Assembly: GCF_002995745.1 (NCBI RefSeq)
Contig: NZ_PVXQ01000020.1
Coordinates: forward strand, 1-64,000
From: Clostridium vincentii
GTDB lineage: Bacteria > Bacillota > Clostridia > Clostridiales > Clostridiaceae
DNA: 64,000 nucleotides
Direction of reading: 5' to 3'
This document shows positions 1 through 10,046 of this stretch, piece by piece. A model generated the notes under the pieces. That model saw only the letters and a program-made list of their open reading frames with translations. It was not told where the DNA came from and searched no databases. Every line of letters starts with the position of its first letter. The stretch's first letter is position 1. The translations under genes and the position numbers were made by a program.

Positions 1-50
1 GTATTTCATTAGGACAATTGGTAATAGCAAATGAAAGGGAGATGAGTTAG
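1..50 (+). CDS. hypF: HypF C-terminal end (partial)
   Basis: Only the last 15 codons and the stop lie in the window, in the frame starting at base 3; they read ISLGQLVIANEREMS. The SLGQ-hydrophobic-A segment resembles the extreme C-terminus of the carbamoyltransferase HypF, which makes the cyanide ligand precursor for [NiFe]-hydrogenase. The stop is 3 bases before hypC, which fits the usual hypF-hypC-hypD-hypE order. The call rests on this short tail plus gene order. Confidence 0.7.
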   Translation, partial: ISLGQLVIANEREMS

Positions 51-53
51 AAG

Positions 54-287
54 ATGTGTATTGCAATTCCTCTTAAGGTTATAGAGCTATATGATGAGGA
101 GGCCTTGGTACATTATAAAGGGGTGAAGATGAAGGTGAATATACTTCTTTTAGAGGATGTTACATTGGGGGACTATGTTTTAGTTCATGCAGGCTGCGCC
201 ATAGAAAAATTGGATCGAGAAGAAGGGGAAAAGACCCAAATATTATTTGATGAATTATTTTATTCTAGAGATGAAGGTGAGATATGA
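54..287 (+). CDS. hypC: Hydrogenase maturation chaperone HypC
   Basis: This 77-residue protein starts with the family signature MCIAIP. The N-terminal Cys2 binds the Fe(CN)2CO moiety and HypD. Length and the following small beta-barrel pattern (VHYKGVKMKVNILLLEDV, then DYVLVHAGCAIEKLD) fit HypC/HupF. HypC carries the iron-ligand complex from HypD to the large-subunit precursor of [NiFe]-hydrogenase in the cytoplasm. Its stop overlaps the hypD start (ATGA), so translational coupling is likely. No hydrogenase structural gene is in the window. Confidence 0.95.
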   Translation: MCIAIPLKVIELYDEEALVHYKGVKMKVNILLLEDVTLGDYVLVHAGCAIEKLDREEGEKTQILFDELFYSRDEGEI

Positions 288-1318
288 AATCATTAGAAAT
301 AGATAAAGAAATAAGAATAATGGAGATTTGTGGGACACATACCATGTCAATTTTAAGAAGTGGAATAAAGGAACTTTTACCTAAGAATGTAAAACTAATT
401 AGTGGGCCAGGATGTCCTGTATGTGTAACTAATTAAGGCTATATAGATGCCTGTATTGAATTAAGTGAAAGAGAAAATATAATAATAACAACTTTTGGAG
501 ATATGATTAATATTCCAGCAACTAGTAGTTCTTTAAAGATTCAGAGGGCGCTGGGTAATGATATACGAGTAGTATACTCACCCTTAGAAGCAGTGAATAT
601 TGCTAAAAAAAACCCTCATAAGGAAATAGTTTTTTTAGGGATAGGCTTTGAAACAACAGCTCCAACAATTGCTCTTGCCATAGAGAAATGTTATAAAGGT
701 AGAATAGAAAATTTCAGCGTGTTTAGCGCTTTAAAAACTATGCCAGAAGTCATTAAAATGCTAATTAATAATAAAAATGTAAAAATAGATGGTATTATTT
801 GCCCAGGACATGTAAGTACTATAATTGGAGAAAAATCTTTTAGTTTTATTAGTAATAAGTTCCATATACCAGCAGTGATAGCAGGGTTCGAGGATAAGGA
901 CGTCAAGGCAGCAATTTATTTGTTGGTAGATATGATAAGAGAAAATCAATTTGATATAAAGAACATATATGGCAGCTGTGTTAAATACGAAGGAAATAAA
1001 AAGGCTAAGGAACTAATGCAAAGGGTTTTTCAGTCCTCTAATAGTAAGTGGAGAGGCATAGGATTAATTAAAAGTAGTGGATTGAAAGTTAGCAACAAAT
1101 ATAGTCAATATGATGCGGAAATGAAGTTTAATATAAAAATGGAGGATAGTCCTTATTTAAAAGGATGCATCTGCGGAGATATATTAAGAGGTGAGAAAAC
1201 TCCAGTAGATTGTAGATTTTTTGGAAAGGAATGTACCCCATATAATCCTATAGGCGTTTGCATGGTATCCGGAGAAGGAGCTTGTGGAATACATTATAAA
1301 TATTTAAATCAAGGGTAA
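284..1318 (+). pseudogene. hypD: hypD interrupted by an in-frame TAA at codon 51
   Basis: The reading frame starts at ATG 284, overlapping the hypC stop, and encodes a HypD-like protein, the iron-sulfur scaffold where Fe(CN)2CO is assembled. It includes the conserved ICGTHT and GPGCPVCVTN segments. The codon at 434-436 is TAA, after which the same frame continues with GYIDACIELS and the rest of HypD up to the C-terminal cysteines (GCICGDILRG, then VDCRFFGKEC). Relatives usually have Gln or a similar residue here, so a CAA to TAA change is the simplest origin. The 3' part could restart at ATG 503 but would lack the N-terminal CGTH and GPGCPVC active-site region. Either a recent nonsense mutation or a base error is possible. 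The rest of the frame looks intact. Confidence 0.85.
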
Positions 1319-1332
1319 GAAAGGGGCTTTTT

Positions 1333-2337
1333 ATGGATATTATCACATTAGCTCATGGAAGTGGAGGCAAAAAGACTCATGACCTTATTAATAAAATATT
1401 TTATAGACATTTTAATAATGAAATACTTATGCAGCAAGGAGATTCAAGTATAATTGAGAATATAGGTGGAAAAATTGCTGTAACAACAGATTCATATGTA
1501 ATTAACCCAATATTTTTTCCAGGGGGAGATATAGGAAAGCTATCAATATGTGGAACGGTAAATGATTTGGCCGTTAGTGGAGCGATCCCTTTGTATATTA
1601 CAGTAGGTTTCATAATGGAAGAGGGTTTAGAAATTAAAGACCTTGAGAGAATTGTTATATCCATGGCAGAAGCAGCAGAAAGATGTGGAGTTAAAATAAT
1701 TGCTGGGGATACAAAGGTAGTCGAGAGAGGTAAGGGCGATAAGATTTACATCAATACTACTGGCATAGGAGTATTTGAAAATGATTTGGACTTAACAGGG
1801 GTAAGGATAAAGGTGGGAGATAAAATTATTGTAAGTGGTACTTTAGGAGATCATGGAATAACTATACTATGTGAAAGAGAAGAATTAAATTTTGAATCTC
1901 AAATAAAAAGTGACTGTAATTCACTACATTTATTAATTAAGGATATATTGAAAACTAGTAAAGACGTGAAATTTATTAGAGATATTACCAGAGGTGGACT
2001 AAGTACAACCCTTAAAGAAATAATGCAAGGAAAAGAAATGAGTATAGTCTTACATAAGAAAGATATTCCAATAAGAGAAGATGTAAGTGCTATTTGTGAA
2101 ATATTGGGATTTGATCCTTTATATATAGCAAATGAGGGCAAGCTTGTTTTAATAGTTTCGGAGGATAATGCAAATAAAGTTATACAAACTATGAGAAATA
2201 ATCCTCTAGGAAAAAATGCTGCTGTAGTGGGTGAAATAGTAAAAGATAAGGGTGGAAAAGTATATTTGAAAACTGAGATTAATGGTACAAGGACCTTAGA
2301 TATGATTGAAGAAGATCTTATACCTAGAATATGTTAA
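1333..2337 (+). CDS. hypE: Hydrogenase maturation dehydratase HypE
   Basis: This 334-residue protein has the PurM/AIR-synthase fold pattern: an N-terminal GSGGKKTHDLI glycine-rich start, the TDSYVINPIFFPGGDIG segment, and RDITRGGL in the C-terminal half. It ends in PRIC, whose terminal Cys is carbamoylated by HypF and dehydrated to thiocyanate to supply cyanide. It sits 14 bases after hypD and is probably the last gene of the operon, since a strong terminator follows. It is intact, unlike hypD. Confidence 0.95.
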   Translation: MDIITLAHGSGGKKTHDLINKIFYRHFNNEILMQQGDSSIIENIGGKIAVTTDSYVINPIFFPGGDIGKLSICGTVNDLAVSGAIPLYITVGFIMEEGLEIKDLERIVISMAEAAERCGVKIIAGDTKVVERGKGDKIYINTTGIGVFENDLDLTGVRIKVGDKIIVSGTLGDHGITILCEREELNFESQIKSDCNSLHLLIKDILKTSKDVKFIRDITRGGLSTTLKEIMQGKEMSIVLHKKDIPIREDVSAICEILGFDPLYIANEGKLVLIVSEDNANKVIQTMRNNPLGKNAAVVGEIVKDKGGKVYLKTEINGTRTLDMIEEDLIPRIC

Positions 2338-2379
2338 GACATAGGGGTTATTTACTCCTGGATTCAACTAGTTAGATGC

Positions 2380-2418
2380 AAGACTTTCCTTGCTTTGCGT
2401 ATAGGAAAGTCTTTTTTT
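2380..2418 (+). terminator. Intrinsic terminator after hypE
   Basis: A perfect 11-bp stem (AAGACTTTCCT at 2380-2390 with AGGAAAGTCTT at 2403-2413) runs into a T tract ending at 2418. It closes the hyp operon before the acetyltransferase gene. Confidence 0.85.
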
Positions 2419-2505
2419 GCCTATATGGGTACTATTGATTACATTAAAAGCTTGAAGTATAATATAACAAATAAACACATTATAACTTACGGTAGGGAGG
2501 AAAAG

Positions 2506-3453
2506 ATGAGTAGAGAATTCGATAAAAATATGGTTCAATTGGTATCGCAACTTGCAACGAATTATAGGCAGAATTTTATTTTTTCATTATATGATTCTTG
2601 TAATTTAGCTAATAAAGATGAAATTATAGAAATTTTACATGAGTTGAGACAATTGATTTTTCCAGGCTTTTTTGAAAAGAAGAGATTATCAAATGATACA
2701 ATAGAATATTATATAGGAGATCTTCTAATTAGTGTTGAGGAAAAATTACACAGGCAGATAAAATGTGTATTATTATATAAGAATCATCTCAATAATGAAT
2801 CTGAGGATTCATATTTAGAAGAAAAAACAAATGAAATATGTTCAATATTTTTGAAGTTATTACCTGAAATACAAGCTCGTATTACTATAGATGTTCAAGC
2901 TGCATATGATGGAGACCCGGCTGCAAGCGATATAGAACAAATAATATTTTCATATCCCGGTATATTTGCAATTAGTATTTATAGAATAGCTCATGAACTT
3001 TATAAATTATCAGTACCATATATTCCAAGAATAATGACAGAATATGCACATAATGAAACTGGAATTGATATTAACTCAGGAGCTGAAATTGGAAAAAGCT
3101 TTTTTATAGACCATGGTACAGGTGTTGTTATTGGAGAAACTTGTGTTATTGGAGAGAATGTAAAAATATATCAAGGAGTGACATTAGGTGCTTTATCAAC
3201 TAGAGGAGGACAAACTCTTCAAGGAGTAAAAAGACATCCAACAATAGAAGATAATGTAACTATATATTCAGGAGCTTCTATTTTAGGGGGAGAAACTGTT
3301 ATTGGAAAAAATTCAATTATAGGTGGAAATGCTTTTATTACAAAATCAGTTCCAGAGGATACAAGAGTTAGTGTTCAAAATCCAGAGCTTAAATTTAAAA
3401 ATAGTAAACCTAAAGAATTTGAACAAGAATTTATACTTGATTGGATTATATAA
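2506..3453 (+). CDS. cysE: Serine O-acetyltransferase (EpsC/CysE type)
   Basis: The protein has 315 residues and transfers acetyl from acetyl-CoA to L-serine, giving O-acetylserine for cysteine synthesis. An alpha-helical N-terminal half, including the DPAASDIEQIIFSYPG segment typical of the longer EpsC-like family, precedes a left-handed hexapeptide beta-helix (about residues 185-290). The helix contains FFIDHGTGVVIGET, where the catalytic His-Asp pair of the family lies. The ATG at 2506 is chosen because GGGAGG lies 5 bases upstream; the longer upstream frame overlaps the hypE terminator and has no ribosome site. The gene stands alone between hairpins. Confidence 0.9.
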   Translation: MSREFDKNMVQLVSQLATNYRQNFIFSLYDSCNLANKDEIIEILHELRQLIFPGFFEKKRLSNDTIEYYIGDLLISVEEKLHRQIKCVLLYKNHLNNESEDSYLEEKTNEICSIFLKLLPEIQARITIDVQAAYDGDPAASDIEQIIFSYPGIFAISIYRIAHELYKLSVPYIPRIMTEYAHNETGIDINSGAEIGKSFFIDHGTGVVIGETCVIGENVKIYQGVTLGALSTRGGQTLQGVKRHPTIEDNVTIYSGASILGGETVIGKNSIIGGNAFITKSVPEDTRVSVQNPELKFKNSKPKEFEQEFILDWII

Positions 3454-3468
3454 CATCCATAGAGTTCG

Positions 3469-3504
3469 AAGGAGGAGGCCTATAAAGGCCTCCTCCTTAA
3501 AAAA
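3469..3504. terminator. Perfect 12-bp hairpin between convergent genes
   Basis: AAGGAGGAGGCC (3469-3480), a TATAAA loop and GGCCTCCTCCTT (3487-3498) lie between the convergent acetyltransferase and response-regulator genes. The stem is very stable, but neither strand has a proper U tract after it. The terminator role is inferred from position. Confidence 0.6.
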
Positions 3505-3541
3505 TAATTCTCTAAGAAAAATGATGATAACCTGTCTGAAT

Positions 3542-4621
3542 TTAAGCGTATCTAAATTCCTCCATAATCTTAATGAATTTATGCTCTATATTTATAAATG
3601 CATCAACAATATCAGGGTCAAAATGCGTTCCTTTACTTTCTAAAATGATATTCTTAGCCTCATCATGTGTAAAGGCTGCTTTATAAATTCTTTTGCTGAT
3701 AAGTGCATCGTACACATCGCTAAGTGCCATAAGCCGCCCTGATATAGGAATATCTTTTCCTGACAGACCCACTGGATATCCGGAGCCATCCCATTTTTCG
3801 TGATGAGTTAATGCAATTTCCTTAGCTAGGGTCAAGAATGAATCTTCACCTAATTCATTTATACCCACCATTAATGATTCTCCTCCATAAATTGTATGCT
3901 TTTTCATTTCTTCAAATTCTTCTGCAGTCAATCGCCCTGGCTTTAGTAGAATACTGTCCCTTACCCCTACTTTACCAATATCATGTAAGGGTGCTGATTT
4001 ATAAAGGAGCTCAATATATTCATTTGTGAGTATATCTTTGTATTCCTGATTCTTGCGTAATTCAAGTGCCAATTCTTTGATATATTTTTGTGTCCTTTTT
4101 ATATGAGCTCCGGTTTCTGGATCCCTTGTCTCAGCTAAAGCAGATAGGCAATAGATAGCAGCGGAGTTAGTTCTTTCAATAAGCTGGGTTCTTTCTTTAA
4201 CCTTTTCTTCTAAAATAATATTCTGACTTTCCAATACTAGACGGGCTTCTTCAAGTCTAAGCTGAGTGGTAACTCGGGCCTTAACTTCAATAATTTCAAA
4301 TGGCTTAGTAACATAATCTACTGCACCTAAGGAAAAACCTTTGCTTTTTGAATCACTATCAGTAATTGCTGATAGTAAAATAACAGGTATATGCTCTAAA
4401 GTTGGATTTTTCTTCAACTTTTTCAAAACCTCATATCCATCAAGCTCAGGCATCATAATATCTAAAAGAATTAAATCAGGTTTTTGCTCTTCAAGTAATT
4501 CAATGGCCTCAACACCATTAATAGCAATGATTAATTCATAATTATCCTGAAGGGCCTCCACTAGAATAACAATATTAATTTCTGTATCATCAACTATCAT
4601 TATAGTTTTTTGTCTAATCAT
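3542..4621 (-). CDS. Response regulator with HD-GYP c-di-GMP phosphodiesterase domain
   Basis: This 359-residue protein has a receiver domain at about residues 1-125 (IMIVDDTEIN acidic pair, LILLDIMMPELDG phospho-acceptor Asp, and a Lys in VTKPF). A short coiled-coil linker follows, then an HD-GYP domain (about 150-345) with HDIGKVGVRD and HHEKWDGSGYP. HD-GYP domains with these metal ligands hydrolyse c-di-GMP. The start overlaps the end of the hybrid kinase gene by 8 bases, so the two were a signalling pair. Phosphorylation probably comes from that kinase; if the kinase is truly broken, this regulator may be orphaned. Confidence 0.92.
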   Translation of the reverse strand: MIRQKTIMIVDDTEINIVILVEALQDNYELIIAINGVEAIELLEEQKPDLILLDIMMPELDGYEVLKKLKKNPTLEHIPVILLSAITDSDSKSKGFSLGAVDYVTKPFEIIEVKARVTTQLRLEEARLVLESQNIILEEKVKERTQLIERTNSAAIYCLSALAETRDPETGAHIKRTQKYIKELALELRKNQEYKDILTNEYIELLYKSAPLHDIGKVGVRDSILLKPGRLTAEEFEEMKKHTIYGGESLMVGINELGEDSFLTLAKEIALTHHEKWDGSGYPVGLSGKDIPISGRLMALSDVYDALISKRIYKAAFTHDEAKNIILESKGTHFDPDIVDAFINIEHKFIKIMEEFRYA

Positions 4622-7600
4622 TATCTGACTCCTTTACAATAGTTATTAGGTCTTCAACTACAGATTTAGCTTCTTTAAAACGATAGCGGCCTACAAGAAT
4701 TTTTATTTCGTTAATTTGTACTATGAAATTTGTATCTTCAGTATTTGAACTTAAATAGCTCATATTTTCTTTTATTTCTTTAGCACGAGCTTTTTGTAAA
4801 GCTTCCAATAATTTATTTAAAGCTTCCTGAATATTAAAATTGGAACTTAACTGTTTTTTCTCTAGAACCTTTTTTGGTACAACTTTTTTAATACTATCTA
4901 TAAGATCTCCATTTAAAGCAGAAAGGGCCACAAGCTCTTTATTTAGACTATCATCATCATAGGATTCATATTGTTCTTCAAACTGAATAATAAATCTGTT
5001 GAGTTCTATGGCTCCTATGTTTCCGGTGACACCTTTAAGACTATGAATAAATCGTTTGGCTTCAGTATATTGCTTGTTAATCCTCATATCAGAGAACTCA
5101 TTTACCAGGTTACTATAAGTAGAACAGTATCTATTTAATAAATCATAATAAAAAACTTTTTTATTCCCTAGTCGAAGTAAAGTTCTATTAAAATCTAAAA
5201 TTTCAACATTTTCATTTGAGATTTTTGGTAAAGGGTTTTCTATAACTTTAGGACTAGTATCTGGGAGCCATTTTACAAGAGTTCGAAATAAAATATCTGG
5301 ATTAATTGGTTTTGAAATATAATCATTCATACCAGACTTAATACTTCTCTCCCTATCACCATTAAGTGCATTAGCAGTCATTGATATAATAGGTAGCTCT
5401 AAACGTGAATAGGTTTCCCTTAGTATTTCTGTAGCTTTGTACCCATCCATGATTGGCATTTGCACATCCATAAGAACTGCATCAAATTTATTGGCGCGAA
5501 TATGTTTGATTGCCTCTTCACCATTGCTGGCAATACTTACACAAATGCCAGCCTGTTCTAAAATGCTCTTTGCGACTAATTGATTAATATCATTATCTTC
5601 AACAAGTAGTATTTGCTTATCTTTAAGTGCTCTTTGAAACTTTTTAAGACTTTCTCCATTATATTCTTCGTCCTTTAATATTAGTATAGTTGGGACTTTA
5701 TCAAACTGGATAATAAATTGGAAGGTAGAGCCTTCACCTAATTTACTCTCTATCCAGATTGAACCATCCATTAGATCAACCAGTTGCTTTGTTATTGTTA
5801 ACCCAAGACCAGTTCCACCATATTTCCTAGTGGTAGAATTATCAGCCTGGGTAAATGCAGTAAATAGTCTTTCTATTTGCTCTTTTGTTAAGCCTATTCC
5901 TGTATCTGTAACACTAAAATTCAAACTGACTTTATTTTCAGTTTCATCGGCAATTCTAACCAAAACATTCACTTCACCTTGACTTGTGAACTTAATAGCA
6001 TTTGTAGTCAAATTAGATATGATTTGTTCCAATCGGAGGGGATCTCCTTTCAGTACATTTGGTACGCCTTTGTAAATATCAAAGTTAATATCAATGCCTT
6101 TAGCAGTTGCTGAAGGTGTATATAGAGTAGTTATATTATCAAACACCGTATCCAAGTTAAAATTAATATTTTCTATTTCTAGTTTTTTAGCTTCTATCTT
6201 TGAAAAATCTAAAATATCATTAATAATTCTAAGTAATATTTTAGATGACTGTTCTATTTTGGAAATGTAATTTTTCTGAAGGTCATTTAAATCAGATTGA
6301 CTGATTATGTGAGCAAGGCCCATAATTGCATTCATTGGTGTTCTAATTTCATGGCTCATATTTGCTAGGAATCAACTTTTGGCTAAGTTTGCTTCTTCTG
6401 CTTGTTCCTTAGCAACCTTAATCTCAACTTCAGTCTTTTTCCTTTCAGTTATATTCTGCAATACTCCAATAAACCTTTTAGCTTTTCCAAATTCATCTTT
6501 ATTAATTGATTGGCCAACAAATGAAAGCCAAATAGTTGGATCTTCCTTTAGCCTAAATTCCGTATAGAAGTCTTTTCCTACCATGGTTAAATTATCTTCA
6601 CTAAATTGTGTAGTAATTAATACATCATCTTCGTATATATAATCATCAAATTGTCCATTAAACTGAGTCCAATCACTTTCTTTTAAAAACCTCTGTTTAT
6701 ACTCTGGTGCATTAATTAATTTAAGAAAAATATCATTAACCACTAATATATTATTGATGCAATCTGAATCATATAAACCAATATTTGAAGCCTCCATAGA
6801 GATTCTGAATCTATCTTCTGAAATAGTTAGATTTTCTGTAACCTTAGTTAAAGCCTTGGTTCTCTCCTGTACACGACACTCAAGGTCGTCGTTTAAAACA
6901 GTTAGATGTTTTTGAGCTTTTCTACGTTCTTTAATCTCACAATTAAGTGTATCTACATTATTACGGATATTCGTAGCCATTGTATCAATAGTATTTGCAA
7001 GTACTCCAATTTCATCTTTACTTGACTTAAGATCATTTGGAATTTGAATAGAATTTATACCATTAGAACCTTCAATGATTTTCACCATACGGGTCAAAGG
7101 TTTTGCAACGAAATTTGTCATTTTATTTGCAAATATAAAAATCAAAAAAGAAATAATAATTGCACTACATAAAAATATAAGAAATAAAAGTTTTACTGCT
7201 TTTGAGAAATCTCCATGTTCTATAGGCATGGCTAAATATAGATTTTCAGTATTAGGTATTTGGCAGTAAACTAAATCATTTAAACTATCTTTTGAATTTA
7301 TAGTATTTATTTCTCCGAAAGGCTTAGTATCAACATCTTTTATAAAGCTTTCAGTATCCAATATAGATGTTTGTTCTTCATTTGGATTTACAATTGCATT
7401 ACCAAGAGAATCAAAAATCCATAGTTCATTTACTAGACCCATTTTTGTTTTACTTAATGAGTTAGCCACTTCTTTAACACCTACGTTAATAAGTAGTACT
7501 CCATTTACTGTTCCAGTATTATCTGTGATTTTTGCACCAGTAAAAACTATATATTCACCAAGCGTTTCATTGAAAATTGCTTGAGTTTTAGCTTTAGGGC

Positions 7601-8015
7601 TGTTCCCAGTTAATAAATCCTTCTCATAAACATCTGATGAGTTAATGTTATATGGATTATTTTCGTATTCTTCACCTGTTATAGATTTATACTTAATTGA
7701 TAATATTAAATTCCCATCTTTAAGCATTTGATTATCAAGCTCTTGTTTAATAGCATCGATGTCCCCACTTTTAAATGTTTCTGTACTAGCAAGTATCTCT
7801 AGCATTTTGTTTTGATTATGAAACCTCTCACCTAAATATTGTGCTTGGCTATCAACAACATGACTACCTATATCACGAATAATTGGCTTAACATAAGTAT
7901 TCATTTGGAAATACAAAAAAACACTTAATAAAATTAAAAGCATAAATACAAGCAAAGTATAGGTTGCTCTGAGTTTATCTTTATAGGATTTATTAATAAA
8001 ATTTGTTTTAGACAC
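4614..8015 (-). pseudogene. Hybrid sensor histidine kinase split by one in-frame TGA
   Basis: Read as one frame this encodes about 1130 residues. In order these are TM1 (about 13-35), an extracellular Cache-like sensor region, TM2 (about 276-300), HAMP, a coiled coil, a PAS domain, HisKA (MSHEIRTPMN), HATPase (GTGLGLTITKQ), a receiver (VLMDVQMPIMDG) and a C-terminal Hpt domain (HSLKG). The codon at 6372-6374 (minus strand) is TGA, between NLAKS and FLANMSHE. Related kinases have Glu, Gln or Arg here. The stop separates the membrane sensor (6375-8015) from the whole catalytic half, which could restart at ATG 6359 as a soluble, unsensed kinase. The rest of the frame is undamaged, so the lesion is recent or a base error. 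Confidence 0.85.
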
Positions 8016-8079
8016 AAAATCACTCCCTGTACAGTCTTTATGGGTTTAATTGTCACATAATATAAGGTTTTTAACAATA

Positions 8080-8964
8080 TTATTTTAACAATGTAGTTGA
8101 AATGATATAATCTCTAAATTTCTTGGTAATAGGAGACATGTAGGAATCCTTAAGCCAACCCATATAAATAGTCTTATATCCAATGTCTTCTTTTATTTTG
8201 ACAATAGAGAGGGTGTTTGTATTAATAAGAGGATTGTAAGGAACTATTGTAATACCAGCACCAGCAGCTACTAAGCCTCCTAGCATACTAGCTTGATTAG
8301 GTTGTAGAAAAATCTTAGGAGTATAGTTTATAAATTTAGAGTAAGAAAGCAACTTATCTTTATCTCCTTCACAAAATACAATAAAAGACTCATCTTTTAA
8401 GTCTTTTAAAGAAACATCTGTCTCATTAGAAAGAGGATGGTTTTTAGAGACAATCAAAACATACTTTTCTTTTTTTACTGGTACTGATGTAATTTCAGTA
8501 TGTGCATGAAGTTGATCCACGTTATCATAAAAACCTATATCAATTTTCCCATCCTTTAAGTCATTTAATATTATTGGAATAGATTCATAATTAAATTGAA
8601 ACTTAGTATCAGGGCAGGAAGTTAAAAAATCACTAATTATAAAAGGCATGAAATATGTACTTATGCAATAGGTGGATGCAATAGATATAATTCCTTTTTC
8701 AGGATTAGCCATATTTTGTAACTCGCGAATTCCTTTATCAATTTCAAGGAGAGCTATATTGGAATGCTTTAAAAATGATTTTCCAAAGGACGTAAGGGTA
8801 ACACTGCGGTTATTTCTTTCAAATAAAGGTACATTTAATTCAGATTCTAATTTGGAAATTGCTTTACTTAAAGCTGGTTGAGTTACTGAGGCTAAAGCGG
8901 CAGCAAGAGTGAAATTTTCAGTTTCAGATATTTTCTTAAAATACTCTAATTGTTGTAAATTCAT
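8080..8964 (-). CDS. LysR family transcriptional regulator
   Basis: The 294-residue protein has an N-terminal winged helix-turn-helix (MNLQQLEYFKKISETENFT to LFERNNRSVTLT, about residues 1-60). It is followed by the two-lobed periplasmic-binding-like effector domain usual for LysR proteins. It is divergent from a ferredoxin-nitroreductase gene, and the shared intergenic region has a T-N11-A palindrome close to its start. It probably regulates itself and the nitroreductase; the effector cannot be read from sequence. Confidence 0.93.
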   Translation of the reverse strand: MNLQQLEYFKKISETENFTLAAALASVTQPALSKAISKLESELNVPLFERNNRSVTLTSFGKSFLKHSNIALLEIDKGIRELQNMANPEKGIISIASTYCISTYFMPFIISDFLTSCPDTKFQFNYESIPIILNDLKDGKIDIGFYDNVDQLHAHTEITSVPVKKEKYVLIVSKNHPLSNETDVSLKDLKDESFIVFCEGDKDKLLSYSKFINYTPKIFLQPNQASMLGGLVAAGAGITIVPYNPLINTNTLSIVKIKEDIGYKTIYMGWLKDSYMSPITKKFRDYIISTTLLK

Positions 8965-8981
8965 AAATAAACTCCTTATAT

Positions 8982-8996
8982 ATAACTTTTAGTTAT
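8982..8996. promoter_or_regulatory. LysR-type T-N11-A palindrome
   Basis: ATAAC-N5-GTTAT forms a perfect 5-bp inverted repeat with the T-N11-A spacing of LysR boxes, 18 bases upstream of the LysR gene start and between the divergent genes. It is the likely binding site for that regulator. Confidence 0.6.
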
Positions 8997-9152
8997 GGTA
9001 ATATGAATAATATCAATTGGACAAAATTAATTATTTGACTGTATAATCATAGGGTACAAGGATAAATATATATAAAAGTATTATAAATATTATTCATGTA
9101 TATGTCAAAATTTATTAAAAATAAGATCAAATTGCAAGGAGAATATTATTAT

Positions 9153-9974
9153 ATGATGAATGTAAATACTGAAAAATGTATAGGCTGTGGACAATGCGTT
9201 AAGGATTGTTTTGCAAGGGACATAGAAATGGTTGATGATAAAGCTAAGATTAAGAATATAACCTGCTTTAAATGTGGACATTGTATTGCTATATGTCCTA
9301 AAGATGCAGTATCAACAGATGAGTACAACATGGAAGAAGTAAAGAATTATAATAAAGAAGAGTTTACAGTGGACTCTGATAATTTACTTAATTTCATTAA
9401 ATTTAGAAGAACTGTAAGACAATTTAAGGATAAAGAAGTTGAATCCGAGAAAACTTCTAAGATTATAGAAGCAGGCAGATTTACTCAAACTGGTAGCAAT
9501 ATGCAGGATGTATCTTATATAGTAGTAAAAGATGGAATTGAAGAGCTTAAATCCTTAACATTAAAAAGTTTAAAGGAACTAGGAGAACATATGCTAGCTA
9601 ATTTAACTCCTGAGACTATGGTATATAAGAGATACGCACAAATGTGGATAAAAATGTATGGAAAACATGAAGAAAATCCTAAGGAAAACGATGGATTATT
9701 CTTTAATGCTCCAGAAGTAATAATAGTTACAGCTAATTCACAGGTGAATGGAGCCTTGGCTTCTTCAAATATGGAGCTTATGACTAATGCATTAGGCCTT
9801 GGAATATTCTTTAGTGGATTCTTCGTAATGGCTGCACAGAAAGATAAAAAGATTGCTGAATTTATTGGACTTCAAGAAGGAAAGCAAATTGTAACATGTA
9901 TGATAATAGGATATCCTAAAGTAAAATATTTAAGAACAACACCAAGAAAAGAAGCAGATATATCTTGGAAATAA
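9153..9974 (+). CDS. Nitroreductase family protein with N-terminal 2[4Fe-4S] ferredoxin domain
   Basis: The 273-residue protein starts with two cysteine clusters (CIGCGQCVKDC and CFKCGHCIAIC, about residues 9-50). A nitroreductase-fold FMN domain follows, with the RRTVRQF segment near its start. Such fusions pass electrons from low-potential ferredoxin clusters to FMN to reduce nitro, quinone or similar acceptors in anaerobes. I chose ATG 9153, which follows AAGGAG at 9136-9141; the ATG at 9156 is also possible. The upstream extension to 9096 has no ribosome site. It is divergent from the LysR gene and closed by a strong terminator. The substrate is unknown. Confidence 0.9.
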   Translation: MMNVNTEKCIGCGQCVKDCFARDIEMVDDKAKIKNITCFKCGHCIAICPKDAVSTDEYNMEEVKNYNKEEFTVDSDNLLNFIKFRRTVRQFKDKEVESEKTSKIIEAGRFTQTGSNMQDVSYIVVKDGIEELKSLTLKSLKELGEHMLANLTPETMVYKRYAQMWIKMYGKHEENPKENDGLFFNAPEVIIVTANSQVNGALASSNMELMTNALGLGIFFSGFFVMAAQKDKKIAEFIGLQEGKQIVTCMIIGYPKVKYLRTTPRKEADISWK

Positions 9975-9991
9975 AAATTGTTAAATAGTTA

Positions 9992-10046
9992 AAAGAGACC
10001 CTATAGAGTGGACAAGCGAAAAGTCCATTCCATAGGGTCTTTTTTA
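9992..10046. terminator. Terminator between convergent nitroreductase and HxlR genes
   Basis: A long stem (AGACCCTAT with ATAGGGTCT, plus GTGGAC with GTCCAT) ends in TTTTTT on the plus strand and overlaps the stop region of the HxlR gene on the minus strand. Confidence 0.8.

Noticed and set aside
434-436. TAA in hypD as recoded sense codon
   Set aside because: No other gene in the window uses internal TAA, and TAA is an ordinary stop for many of them, so a variant code is excluded.
691-949. Minus-strand open frames inside hypD
   Set aside because: They mirror a well-conserved plus-strand gene, lack ribosome sites and show hydrophobic composition typical of A+T-rich antisense frames.
2395-2505. 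Longer N-terminus for the serine acetyltransferase
   Set aside because: The upstream frame begins inside the hyp terminator and has no ribosome site; ATG 2506 has GGGAGG at good spacing.
6372-6374. TGA in the hybrid kinase as selenocysteine
   Set aside because: The position corresponds to Glu, Gln or Arg in relatives, not Cys, and no selenocysteine insertion hairpin is evident just downstream. A nonsense change is simpler.
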